This document shows, piece after piece, positions 1 through 5,473 of a stretch of 5,482 nt of DNA. Made by a program: the position numbers and the translations under genes. Origin of the DNA: Legionellales bacterium (GTDB lineage Bacteria > Pseudomonadota > Gammaproteobacteria > Berkiellales > Berkiellaceae); NCBI GenBank assembly GCA_023266435.1, contig JAHFQF010000160.1:1-5482 (forward strand). The letters run 5' to 3'. The notes beneath the pieces were generated by a model that worked only from the letters and a program-made list of their open reading frames with translations, searched no databases and was not told the origin of the DNA. The first letter of the stretch is position 1, and each line of letters opens with the position of its first letter.

Positions 1-1071
1 AATATGTTCCTCTAAAGTTTTAAATCCTGCTAAAAATTTCACATCCAAAGCAAATACTTTTTTCTTGCTATCTGGATCTTGTTGTGTGACGATACTCATT
101 TCATGTGTATCGAACCCTTTTGCTCGTAATATTTCTGTGGATATATACTCTGAAATCACAGACTCATTCAAAGTACTACGTTTTTTCCCTTTACCTATTC
201 TCCGAACTTTAGCCTCTAGATAACTTCTGATTTTTAGATATAATTTCTTAACACGCTTATTACGATATTTTTCTTCAATTAATTTTGATTCCACACCAGA
301 AGCAATTTTTTTAAAAGTTTTTAAAGAAGCATCTGTATCTGCTTTCTCTGTAGACTCAACCACTGTTTGTAAAAATTTTCGCCACTCTACGTCTAGTGCT
401 TGCTGTTTAGAGGGATCTTGCGGTTGAAATCCATTTATTTCTTTCTGCTTTTTTCTTAAAGACTCCAGTGGCTCCTTAAGGTCTCCTGGTAATTTTCTGA
501 CTTCTCTGTCTTTCATGTTTAACAAATATTCTTTTGCCCATTCAAAATAAGGATGATTTACTTTTCCACCCTCGGGATTTTTATAAATATTGCTCATGCT
601 TTCTAATTTCAGATATCTTTTTCTCGTCCATTTATGCATATGCGCAGAGTCTGTAAAATAGCGTCCCATCACCCTACTGTCTACTGGTTTAATCATATGT
701 TTTTCTTCAGTACCATCGGATAATATCACTGTATATTCATACCCCGATTCAACACCAAATTTCTTTATAGTCGCATCTTTTGGCAGTGTGATTGGCCCTC
801 CATTCGGTGTACCAAAGCTATGCTCAAATAAAACATGAAACTTTTTACTATTCGTAGAAGAATCCTGAACGGCATCTACCCTTGAAGACAATGACGAAGA
901 AGAATCCTCGCTTAATGAACTTTTAAACAGCTCATCTTGGTCTTCCCATACCTTGAGTAGATGTGGATGCTTTTTTTCCAAATTATCAGGGGCTTCTGGC
1001 AGCAAAGATTCATGTAGCCCATCAGAGGGTCCGCGTTGCTTATTTTTTCCCGATCCAAAGAATCCTGACAT
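1..1071 (-). CDS. Hypothetical protein, 3' end outside window (357 residues visible); possible accessory or effector-like gene
   Basis: An open frame starts with ATG at 1071 and stays open for 357 codons to the window edge, so the C-terminus and stop are not seen. The start is supported by AAGGTG (1079-1084) seven bases upstream. I do not recognise the family. Visible features: a glycine/lysine-rich N-terminus (MSGFFGSGKNK), which is not a signal peptide; a serine-rich low-complexity linker at about residues 51-75; a possibly beta-rich stretch at about 77-130; then a long charged, lysine-rich, probably helical region at about 140-300, with basic clusters near 149-153 and 290-299; and a hydrophobic stretch near 339-352 (VFALDVKFLAGF). 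No transmembrane segment is seen. It is distinctly AT-rich compared with rlmD (16 G/C of 60 at 1-60 against 33 of 60 at 4321-4380). The soluble, serine/lysine-rich, low-GC character resembles secreted effectors of Legionella/Coxiella-type bacteria, but that is only inference. Any C-terminal secretion signal lies outside the window. Confidence 0.8.
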   Translation of the reverse strand, partial: MSGFFGSGKNKQRGPSDGLHESLLPEAPDNLEKKHPHLLKVWEDQDELFKSSLSEDSSSSLSSRVDAVQDSSTNSKKFHVLFEHSFGTPNGGPITLPKDATIKKFGVESGYEYTVILSDGTEEKHMIKPVDSRVMGRYFTDSAHMHKWTRKRYLKLESMSNIYKNPEGGKVNHPYFEWAKEYLLNMKDREVRKLPGDLKEPLESLRKKQKEINGFQPQDPSKQQALDVEWRKFLQTVVESTEKADTDASLKTFKKIASGVESKLIEEKYRNKRVKKLYLKIRSYLEAKVRRIGKGKKRSTLNESVISEYISTEILRAKGFDTHEMSIVTQQDPDSKKKVFALDVKFLAGFKTLEEHI

Positions 1072-1078
1072 AGCAGTT

Positions 1079-1084
1079 CACCTT
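1079..1084 (-). promoter_or_regulatory. Ribosome binding site of the left-edge hypothetical gene
   Basis: On the minus strand AAGGTG lies seven bases before the ATG at 1071, matching the 3' part of the Shine-Dalgarno consensus. It fixes the start of the gene. A possible -10 box GATAAT (1094-1099) lies just upstream inside a small palindrome (1090-1099), but I see no convincing -35 box, so the promoter is not called. Confidence 0.6.
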
Positions 1085-1122
1085 TTTATGATAATTATCT
1101 GCTATGGATATCGGTGAAAATG

Positions 1123-1143
1123 AAAAAAACTTAAATTTTAAGT
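1123..1143 (-). terminator. Possible weak intrinsic terminator after mazG
   Basis: Read on the minus strand, the inverted repeat ACTTAAA / TTTAAGT (1129-1143, one base between the arms, so a real loop would open two or three pairs) runs straight into seven T residues (1123-1129). Its position, between the mazG stop and the next start, is where the relA-mazG transcript should end. The stem is almost all A-T pairs and would be weak, so this may simply be an AT-rich palindrome. A second T-run just after mazG (1196-1202) has no stem in front of it. Confidence 0.3.
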
Positions 1144-1219
1144 ATTAAGATAAGAGTATCTACACAAGATGATGTTTTGAATTTTAATAGGCAGGAAAAA
1201 AAGGAGTATAGGGTTATTT

Positions 1220-1627
1220 TTATTCGTTTTCTTTAACGGTTGCCCAAAAATGAGTTAATTCCTCAAGGTCGTAATCGCTCATTTTTTTACCTTGATTGGC
1301 TGCAAGCAGTTGCATGGCATTAAAGCGGCGTTTGAATTTTTCACAGGCTTGTTGCAGTATTGTTTCAGCATCTACTTGTAGATGTCTACCGACATTGCTA
1401 GCAACGAACAATAGATCACCCAACTCTTCTTTAGCAGAGTCCATGTCAGACTGCATGATTGCTACTTTAAGTTCATTTAATTCTTCTTGAACTTTATCCA
1501 GTACATCTAAAATCTCTGTCCAATCAAACCCGACAGTGGCTGCTTGATTTTGAATGTGTTGCGCGGTAGTTAGGCTAGGCAAATCAGTCGGAATAGTCTT
1601 AAAAAAATCAGTGTTATTTTTAGTCAT
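1220..1627 (-). CDS. mazG: MazG-type nucleoside triphosphate pyrophosphohydrolase, single C-terminal domain form (135 aa)
   Basis: MazG hydrolyses NTPs/dNTPs to NMP plus pyrophosphate in the cytosol. In E. coli it is encoded downstream of relA and has been reported to lower (p)ppGpp during starvation. The protein matches the C-terminal half of the roughly 263-residue E. coli protein from the linker onward: residues 12-36 (IPTDLPSL..AQ.IQ....VGFDW) correspond to the linker and the start of the second domain. The metal-binding motif is intact: E48-E49-x-x-E52, then E68-x-x-D71 in EELGDLLF, followed by RHL (81-83) and EKFKRRF (96-102). In E. coli this C-terminal domain is the catalytically active one, so activity is expected. 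The whole first MazG domain is absent and there is no room or remnant for it, as relA ends 19 bp upstream. The start at 1627 has TAAGGA (1633-1638) five bases before it. It is surely cotranscribed with relA. Confidence 0.92.
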   Translation of the reverse strand: MTKNNTDFFKTIPTDLPSLTTAQHIQNQAATVGFDWTEILDVLDKVQEELNELKVAIMQSDMDSAKEELGDLLFVASNVGRHLQVDAETILQQACEKFKRRFNAMQLLAANQGKKMSDYDLEELTHFWATVKENE

Positions 1628-1632
1628 GGTGT

Positions 1633-1638
1633 TCCTTA
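1633..1638 (-). promoter_or_regulatory. Ribosome binding site of mazG
   Basis: TAAGGA on the minus strand lies five bases before the ATG at 1627, inside the 19-bp relA-mazG gap. It matters because it shows that the short MazG has its own proper initiation site. The missing N-terminal domain is therefore not an artefact of choosing a late start; an upstream extension would run into relA in another frame. Confidence 0.75.
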
Positions 1639-1646
1639 TGGCAGGC

Positions 1647-3851
1647 TTAGACTTTAATGCGATAAGCCTCCTGTATGCTGGGCAATTGTAAAATTTTTGA
1701 CAATACCCTACCTAAAATATTTAAATCCGTAATTTCTAAGGTTAGCTGCATATTCACTTTCAAATCTTTATTTGTCTTTGTGTTTGCCCGAATAATATTG
1801 ACTTGATCTTTGGCCAAAATGGAGAAGATATCATTTAAAAGCCCTTGTCTATCTTCCGCAATGATGCCTATGTCGACTGGATATACGCTCTGCGCGTGGC
1901 TATCCCATTGTACTGGGACAATACGCCCATCATGCTTACTCTGCGCCTGCATGATATTATTACAATCTTGTCGGTGGATGCTCACACCCCGACCTTGAGT
2001 GATGTACCCCACCACGTTATCACCTGGCAATGGTTTACAGCATTTTGCAAAATTACACAGCAAGTTCCCAATCCCTGCAATGCTAATGCCCCCGCCGGAT
2101 TTATAAAAACGTTTTGGATCGCTCGCCTGGATAGGCTCAATGTTAATTTTAGGTACATCTTGCTGTAAACGCTGTTGAGCACTGAAAATTTGCGTTAAAC
2201 GCATGTCGCCCGCACCTAAAGCGGTCCATAAGTCTTCTACCGAAGGTTTATTTAATTTAGCAGCGATCGCTTCTAAATCTAAAACCCCTAGACCTAAACG
2301 CTTAACTTCTCGCTCCAGTAATTCCTTACCTAGCTGCTTATGTTTCTCTTTATCTTGCTGCCTAAACCATGCATGGATTTTCGCTTTAGCACGCGAGCTG
2401 CGACAGTAATTCAAATGTGGATTGAGCCAATCTCTCGAGGGGTGTGCTTCTTTGGCAGTTAAAATTTCGACCTGATCGCCAGACTTTAAACAATACGTTA
2501 ATGGAACAATTTTTCCATTGATTTTAGCACCTCGGCAACGATGCCCTATTTCGCTGTGGATATGATAAGCAAAGTCTAATGGTGTTGATTTTTGTGGTAA
2601 ATCAATCACATCCCCACGTGGAGAAAAGACATAAATGCAATCATCAAAGAATTCTGCGGTATAATTACGCAAAGGCTCATCTTCATTGAGCTCATCTTGC
2701 CATTCTAAGATTTGTCTTAAAGAGGCCAGCTTATTTTGGTAGACTCTATCCTGACTGGCGCCCTCTTTATACATCCAATGTGCAGCCACACCCAGCTCAG
2801 ACTCTTGATGCATTTGTAATGTACGAATTTGAATCTCTAAAGTACGCCCCTGCGGCCCAATGACGGCTGTGTGTAAAGAGCGATAGCCATTTTCTTTAGG
2901 GGTCGCAATATAATCATCAAACTCTTTTGGAATATGCTGCCAAAAAGAATGCACCACCCCCAGCGCAGCATAGCAATCTTTGACTTCAGGCACGAGAATA
3001 CGCACTGCCCGCACATCATAAATATCTTGGAAATCAACACCTTTATTTTTCATTTTGCGCCAAATACTATAAATGTGTTTAGCGCGACCAGTGATTTCTG
3101 CGTGTATGCCTTGCTGGGCTAAGGCTTCTGTGATTTGTGCCACGACTTGTGCGATATAAGCATCCCGATCGATGCGTTTTTCTGCTAATAACTTGGCAAT
3201 GTGTTTATAAGCTACAGGTTCTAAATAGCGAAATGCAAAATCCTCTAACTCCCACTTGATCTGCCCAATCCCAAGACGATTTGCTAAAGGCGCATAAATG
3301 TCTCTGGTTTGTTGCGCGATTTTGAGGCGCACAGTTTCTTCTAAATGCGCGGATTGACGTAAGATACATAATTGCTCAGCAAGCTTTATCAGTACGACAC
3401 GCACATCTTCGACCAGTGCTAATAACATGCGTCTGAGATTATCGCGCTGCTGTTGGATGTCCCAGGCTTGATCGAGATTGATGACGGAGTGGCTTGCTTT
3501 GAGTGTTAATAAACCTTGCGCTAATTTTTCGGTCTTATGACTGACCTTTTGGCCAACCAGCTCAGGAAGCAGCGGCGTATATTGTAGGGTAAAACACAGC
3601 ACAGCCGCACTGAGGGTGTCCGCATCTGGCTCTAGGACTCGCAGGATTTCGGCTGTCATCAAGCCCATATGAAAGCAGGAGGCTTGATAAGGCGACTGAA
3701 TCAACGCTCCGTATTCAAAGCTCAATAACACTGCTTGCCTAAAGCATTCACGCCGTTTCTCAGGTAGGTATTCGGCGACTCGGGACACCCACTGATCGAT
3801 ATCTACCGTGCCGTCTTGTTTTTGTGGCAGATCCTCTCGGACTTTGACCAT
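1647..3851 (-). CDS. relA: RelA, ribosome-dependent (p)ppGpp synthetase (GTP pyrophosphokinase), 734 aa
   Basis: RelA transfers pyrophosphate from ATP to GTP/GDP on ribosomes stalled with uncharged tRNA, starting the stringent response. Length is close to E. coli RelA (744 aa). Order of domains: pseudo-hydrolase (about 20-195), synthetase (about 235-365), TGS (about 403-465), helical region (about 475-575), cysteine-containing zinc-finger-like region (about 590-632) and ACT/RRM (about 655-734). Synthetase residues are intact: GRAKHIYSIWRKM (255-267), D279 in DVRAVRI, YRSLHT (323-328), E339 in EIQIRT and AAHWMYKEG (356-364). The cysteine region keeps C604-C605 and D629-C630. The hydrolase site is broken: where Rel/SpoT have HD..ED there is CFTLQY (86-91), and LADRLHNMRT is LAEQLCILRQ (157-166). 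This makes it a synthetase-only RelA, so a separate SpoT is expected elsewhere. The start MVKVR resembles E. coli MVAVR and has GAGGGG six bases upstream. It has its own promoter, and mazG follows. Confidence 0.97.
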   Translation of the reverse strand: MVKVREDLPQKQDGTVDIDQWVSRVAEYLPEKRRECFRQAVLLSFEYGALIQSPYQASCFHMGLMTAEILRVLEPDADTLSAAVLCFTLQYTPLLPELVGQKVSHKTEKLAQGLLTLKASHSVINLDQAWDIQQQRDNLRRMLLALVEDVRVVLIKLAEQLCILRQSAHLEETVRLKIAQQTRDIYAPLANRLGIGQIKWELEDFAFRYLEPVAYKHIAKLLAEKRIDRDAYIAQVVAQITEALAQQGIHAEITGRAKHIYSIWRKMKNKGVDFQDIYDVRAVRILVPEVKDCYAALGVVHSFWQHIPKEFDDYIATPKENGYRSLHTAVIGPQGRTLEIQIRTLQMHQESELGVAAHWMYKEGASQDRVYQNKLASLRQILEWQDELNEDEPLRNYTAEFFDDCIYVFSPRGDVIDLPQKSTPLDFAYHIHSEIGHRCRGAKINGKIVPLTYCLKSGDQVEILTAKEAHPSRDWLNPHLNYCRSSRAKAKIHAWFRQQDKEKHKQLGKELLEREVKRLGLGVLDLEAIAAKLNKPSVEDLWTALGAGDMRLTQIFSAQQRLQQDVPKINIEPIQASDPKRFYKSGGGISIAGIGNLLCNFAKCCKPLPGDNVVGYITQGRGVSIHRQDCNNIMQAQSKHDGRIVPVQWDSHAQSVYPVDIGIIAEDRQGLLNDIFSILAKDQVNIIRANTKTNKDLKVNMQLTLEITDLNILGRVLSKILQLPSIQEAYRIKV

Positions 3852-3857
3852 GCTGGT

Positions 3858-3863
3858 CCCCTC
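3858..3863 (-). promoter_or_regulatory. Ribosome binding site of relA
   Basis: GAGGGG on the minus strand is six bases before the ATG at 3851 and supports that start over downstream candidates. Confidence 0.65.
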
Positions 3864-3876
3864 ACTCTATTTTGAT

Positions 3877-3906
3877 AGTGTAAATGCCAGCGCCCGAGCC
3901 AGTCAA
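3877..3906 (-). promoter_or_regulatory. Candidate sigma70-type promoter of relA-mazG
   Basis: On the minus strand TTGACT (3901-3906, 5 of 6 to the -35 consensus) is followed after an 18-bp spacer by TACACT (3877-3882, 4 of 6 to the -10 consensus). Transcription would begin near 3870, giving a short leader of roughly 19 bases that still contains the GAGGGG ribosome binding site. The promoter lies directly downstream of the repeat elements behind rlmD, so relA-mazG can be expressed separately from rlmD. The spacer is GC-rich (GGCTCGGGCG...). Assignment is from sequence alone. Confidence 0.6.
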
Positions 3907-3915
3907 CGAGACAAC

Positions 3916-3950
3916 ACACCCACTTCCAAGAAATGGGTGTCCTTTTATGA
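3916..3950. repeat. GGACACCCAT repeat element, copy 1, with hairpin
   Basis: Plus-strand positions 3931-3950 read AAATGGGTGTCCTTTTATGA, identical over 20 bases to 5363-5382 beyond the other end of rlmD. The inverted partner ACACCCACTT (3916-3925) precedes it, so 3916-3940 folds into a hairpin. In DNA or plus-strand RNA there is one C-A mismatch; in minus-strand RNA this becomes a G-U pair, giving an 11-pair stem (including 3926/3930) with a 3-base loop. No U-run follows on the minus strand, so it is not a classical terminator. It looks like a REP-type palindromic element, possibly one spread by a REP-associated Y1 transposase; that assignment is inference. Confidence 0.75.
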
Positions 3951-3965
3951 AGGGAGGAAAGAAAA

Positions 3966-3989
3966 AAATGGGTGTCCTTTTTATATGAG
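3966..3989. repeat. GGACACCCAT repeat element, copy 2, overlapping the rlmD stop codon
   Basis: The plus strand reads AAATGGGTGTCC at 3966-3977, followed by TTTTTATATGAG. This is the same element as the copies at 3931-3950 and 5363-5382, with a slightly longer T/A part (TTTTTATATGAG against TTTTATGAGG). On the minus strand the last codons of rlmD (CTC ATA TAA) lie inside the element, and the stop TAA (3981-3983) is part of the repeat. Copies 1 and 2 are direct repeats with start-to-start spacing of 35 bp, separated by a purine-rich segment (GAAGGGAGGAAAG, about 3949-3961). Confidence 0.75.
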
Positions 3990-5294
3990 TTCAAATAAGG
4001 CCATTGCTTCAGCATGCGGTGTATGTGGAAACATATCCAGCAATCCGACTTTAACCAAACGGTAACGACCCGAGGCTAATAAGATTTGGGTGTCCCGTGC
4101 CAAACTGGCAGGTTGGCAGGATACATAGACGATCTTTTTCACAGACATGGTCGCTAACTGGGTAACCACATCTTGCGCACCCGAGCGTGAGGGATCTAAC
4201 AATACCTTGTCATAATTGCCCTTAGCCCAAGCCTGTGATGACACACCAACGCTCAAGTCCTGCACTTCAAAGCTCGCATTTTGAATCCCATTGTATTCTG
4301 CATTTACCCGCGCCCGACCAATCATCGGTGCACTGCCCTCAATACCTAGGACATGCTTAGCCGTGCCCGCGATCGCTAAACTAAAATTCCCTAAGCCACA
4401 AAACAAATCCAATACGCTGTCTTCAGGTTGTACATCTAACCACTCACACGCCTGACGCACCATTTTTTGATTCACAGACACATTAATCTGCGTAAAGTCT
4501 AACGGCTGATACCAATAGGTCAGCTTAAACTCAGGCAAATGATAATTGAGCCCACGCTCATCACCCGATGCTTCTAAGCGATGTACCGAATCCGGTCCCT
4601 TAGGTTGCAAAAACACACTAATGCCATGTGCCGCGGCAAAGACACGCAACTGTGTTTGATCTTCAGGGGTCAAAGCTTGCATGTGTCTAAAAATCAACGC
4701 AGTCTCATTGTCTGCCACCGCCACTTCAATCTGCGCAATGCTGTCAGGTGCTGACAAGCTTTCAATGAGCCCTTTTAAAGGGGTAATCAAATCGCAAACT
4801 GGCTTAGCTAAAATAGGACAGGCATCCATGACGGTGAGCTTATTACTACTCTGCTCTCTAAAACCAACCAAGGCACCCCCTTTTTTAGGGACATAGCGCA
4901 CGCCTAATCTGGCCTTTGTGCGATAATGATAGCTACCATCTCCTACAACAGCTGGCGCTAAGGTAGGTTTTTCTACCCTGCCAATGTTGGCTAATTGCTC
5001 AAGCAGTGCCTGTTGCTTGTGCGCAATCTGTGCCTCATGTGACAGATGCTGTAAATTACACCCCCCACACACACCAAATGCACTACATAAAGGCTCAGCA
5101 CGATCTACAGAAGGCGTACCCAGCACCTCTAGAGCACGCGCCTCGTCATAGCGCCCATGTTTTTTGGTCATAATAGCGCGCACTTGCTCACCAGGCAGCG
5201 CTCCAACCACAAAAGTGGCCTTTCCGGCTACCGAAGCAATACCTCGACCTTCATGAGACAATCTATTTATCTGACATTCAAATTCGGAATACAT
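3981..5294 (-). CDS. rlmD: RlmD (RumA), 23S rRNA (uracil-1939-C5)-methyltransferase, 437 aa
   Basis: This enzyme methylates C5 of U1939 (E. coli numbering) in 23S rRNA using S-adenosylmethionine and carries a [4Fe-4S] cluster. E. coli RlmD has 433 residues. Domains: N-terminal TRAM RNA-binding domain (about 1-57), Fe-S cysteines C70-x5-C76-x2-C79 and C159 (MDACP), central RNA-binding part, and a C-terminal Rossmann methyltransferase fold. The SAM-binding motif is VLDLFCGLGNF (294-304). Also visible are QINVSVNQKMV (269-279), LLDPSRSGA (365-373), the nucleophile C393 in VSCQPASLARD and the general base E429 in FPHTPHAEA. I chose the ATG at 5294 (MYSEFECQINRLSHEGRG). It is preceded by AGGGAG, matches the family N-terminus, and a promoter lies between it and the alternative GTG at 5354, which would add 20 non-conserved residues. 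The stop codon lies in a repeat element. All catalytic residues are present. Confidence 0.97.
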   Translation of the reverse strand: MYSEFECQINRLSHEGRGIASVAGKATFVVGALPGEQVRAIMTKKHGRYDEARALEVLGTPSVDRAEPLCSAFGVCGGCNLQHLSHEAQIAHKQQALLEQLANIGRVEKPTLAPAVVGDGSYHYRTKARLGVRYVPKKGGALVGFREQSSNKLTVMDACPILAKPVCDLITPLKGLIESLSAPDSIAQIEVAVADNETALIFRHMQALTPEDQTQLRVFAAAHGISVFLQPKGPDSVHRLEASGDERGLNYHLPEFKLTYWYQPLDFTQINVSVNQKMVRQACEWLDVQPEDSVLDLFCGLGNFSLAIAGTAKHVLGIEGSAPMIGRARVNAEYNGIQNASFEVQDLSVGVSSQAWAKGNYDKVLLDPSRSGAQDVVTQLATMSVKKIVYVSCQPASLARDTQILLASGRYRLVKVGLLDMFPHTPHAEAMALFELI

Positions 5295-5301
5295 GGCAAA
5301 A

Positions 5302-5307
5302 CTCCCT
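5302..5307 (-). promoter_or_regulatory. Ribosome binding site deciding the rlmD start
   Basis: AGGGAG on the minus strand lies seven bases before the ATG at 5294. The frame is open further upstream with a possible GTG at 5354, but no comparable site precedes that codon. This site together with the conserved TRAM-domain N-terminus fixes the start. Confidence 0.7.
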
Positions 5308-5327
5308 ACCCTTGCTTTATGGCGGGG

Positions 5328-5336
5328 AGTATAACA
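5328..5336 (-). promoter_or_regulatory. Candidate extended -10 promoter of rlmD
   Basis: TGTTATACT on the minus strand fits the extended -10 pattern TGnTATAAT (TATACT matches 5 of 6). A start near 5321 would give a leader of about 27 bases before the rlmD ATG, containing the AGGGAG site. No good -35 is present at the usual distance; that region (5351-5356) is occupied by the inverted arm of the repeat element. An extended -10 would tolerate this. Confidence 0.5.
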
Positions 5337-5350
5337 TTGTTGGCTGGTTA

Positions 5351-5382
5351 ACACCGCAACTAAAATGGGTGTCCTTTTATGA
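5351..5382. repeat. GGACACCCAT repeat element, copy 3
   Basis: Plus-strand 5363-5382 is AAATGGGTGTCCTTTTATGA, identical to 3931-3950. A shortened inverted partner ACACC (5351-5355) faces GGTGT (5368-5372), so a 5-pair stem can form, a degenerate form of the hairpin seen in copy 1. The element lies about 27 bp upstream of the rlmD -10 box, and its CCTTTTATGA tail is the first unit of the tandem array to the right. Confidence 0.75.
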
Positions 5383-5473
5383 GGCTTTCCTTTTATGAGG
5401 CTTCCTTTTATGAGGCTTCCTTTTATGAGGCTTCCTTTTATGAGGCTTCCTTTTATGAGGCTTCCTTTTATGA
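5373..5473. repeat. Tandem repeat, 15-bp unit CCTTTTATGAGGCTT, six units plus a partial
   Basis: The plus strand holds a 16-base first unit with one extra T (5373-5388), then five exact 15-base units (5389-5463), then ten bases of a seventh (5464-5473) before the sequence diverges (AAGTCTAAT). The unit begins with the tail of the adjacent GGACACCCAT element, so the array appears to be an expansion of that tail. Exact identity of the units suggests recent expansion or active slippage. Because the unit is a multiple of three, several frames are open through it, including the frame of rlmD up to a TAG at 5478-5480. There is no supported start, and I do not call a protein. Confidence 0.95.

Noticed and set aside
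1079..1092. CACCTTTTTATGA before the orphan gene as a repeat copy
   Set aside because: It resembles the tail TCCTTTTATGA but lacks the TGGGTG part. The similarity is explained by the AAGGTG ribosome binding site next to an AT-rich leader.
1124..1150. PmrA box (tandem YTTAAK with 11-bp period) upstream of the orphan gene
   Set aside because: CTTAAT, CTTAAA and TTTAAG are present but at 7- and 14-base periods, not the 11-base period of the known PmrA site.
1628..1646. A mazEF-type toxin-antitoxin pair between relA and mazG as in E. coli
   Set aside because: The gap is only 19 bp and contains just the mazG ribosome binding site.
1845..2168. Plus-strand open frame of 107 codons opposite relA
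   Set aside because: It lies wholly antisense to the conserved relA ACT and cysteine-domain coding sequence, has no recognisable product and is a shadow frame.
4083..4095. TTTGGGTGTCCCG inside rlmD as another copy of the repeat
   Set aside because: Only the TGGGTGTCC core matches, the CTTTTATGA tail is absent, and the bases encode ordinary RlmD residues (RDTQIL).
5302..5329. Leader hairpin pairing CTCCC with the rlmD ribosome binding site GGGAG
   Set aside because: The CTCCC arm overlaps the -10 box and lies upstream of the expected transcription start, so it should not be in the mRNA.
5295..5354. Longer rlmD starting at GTG 5354 (20 extra residues)
   Set aside because: No ribosome binding site precedes it, the candidate promoter lies inside the extension, and the extra residues do not resemble the family N-terminus, whereas MYSEFECQINRLSHEGRG does.
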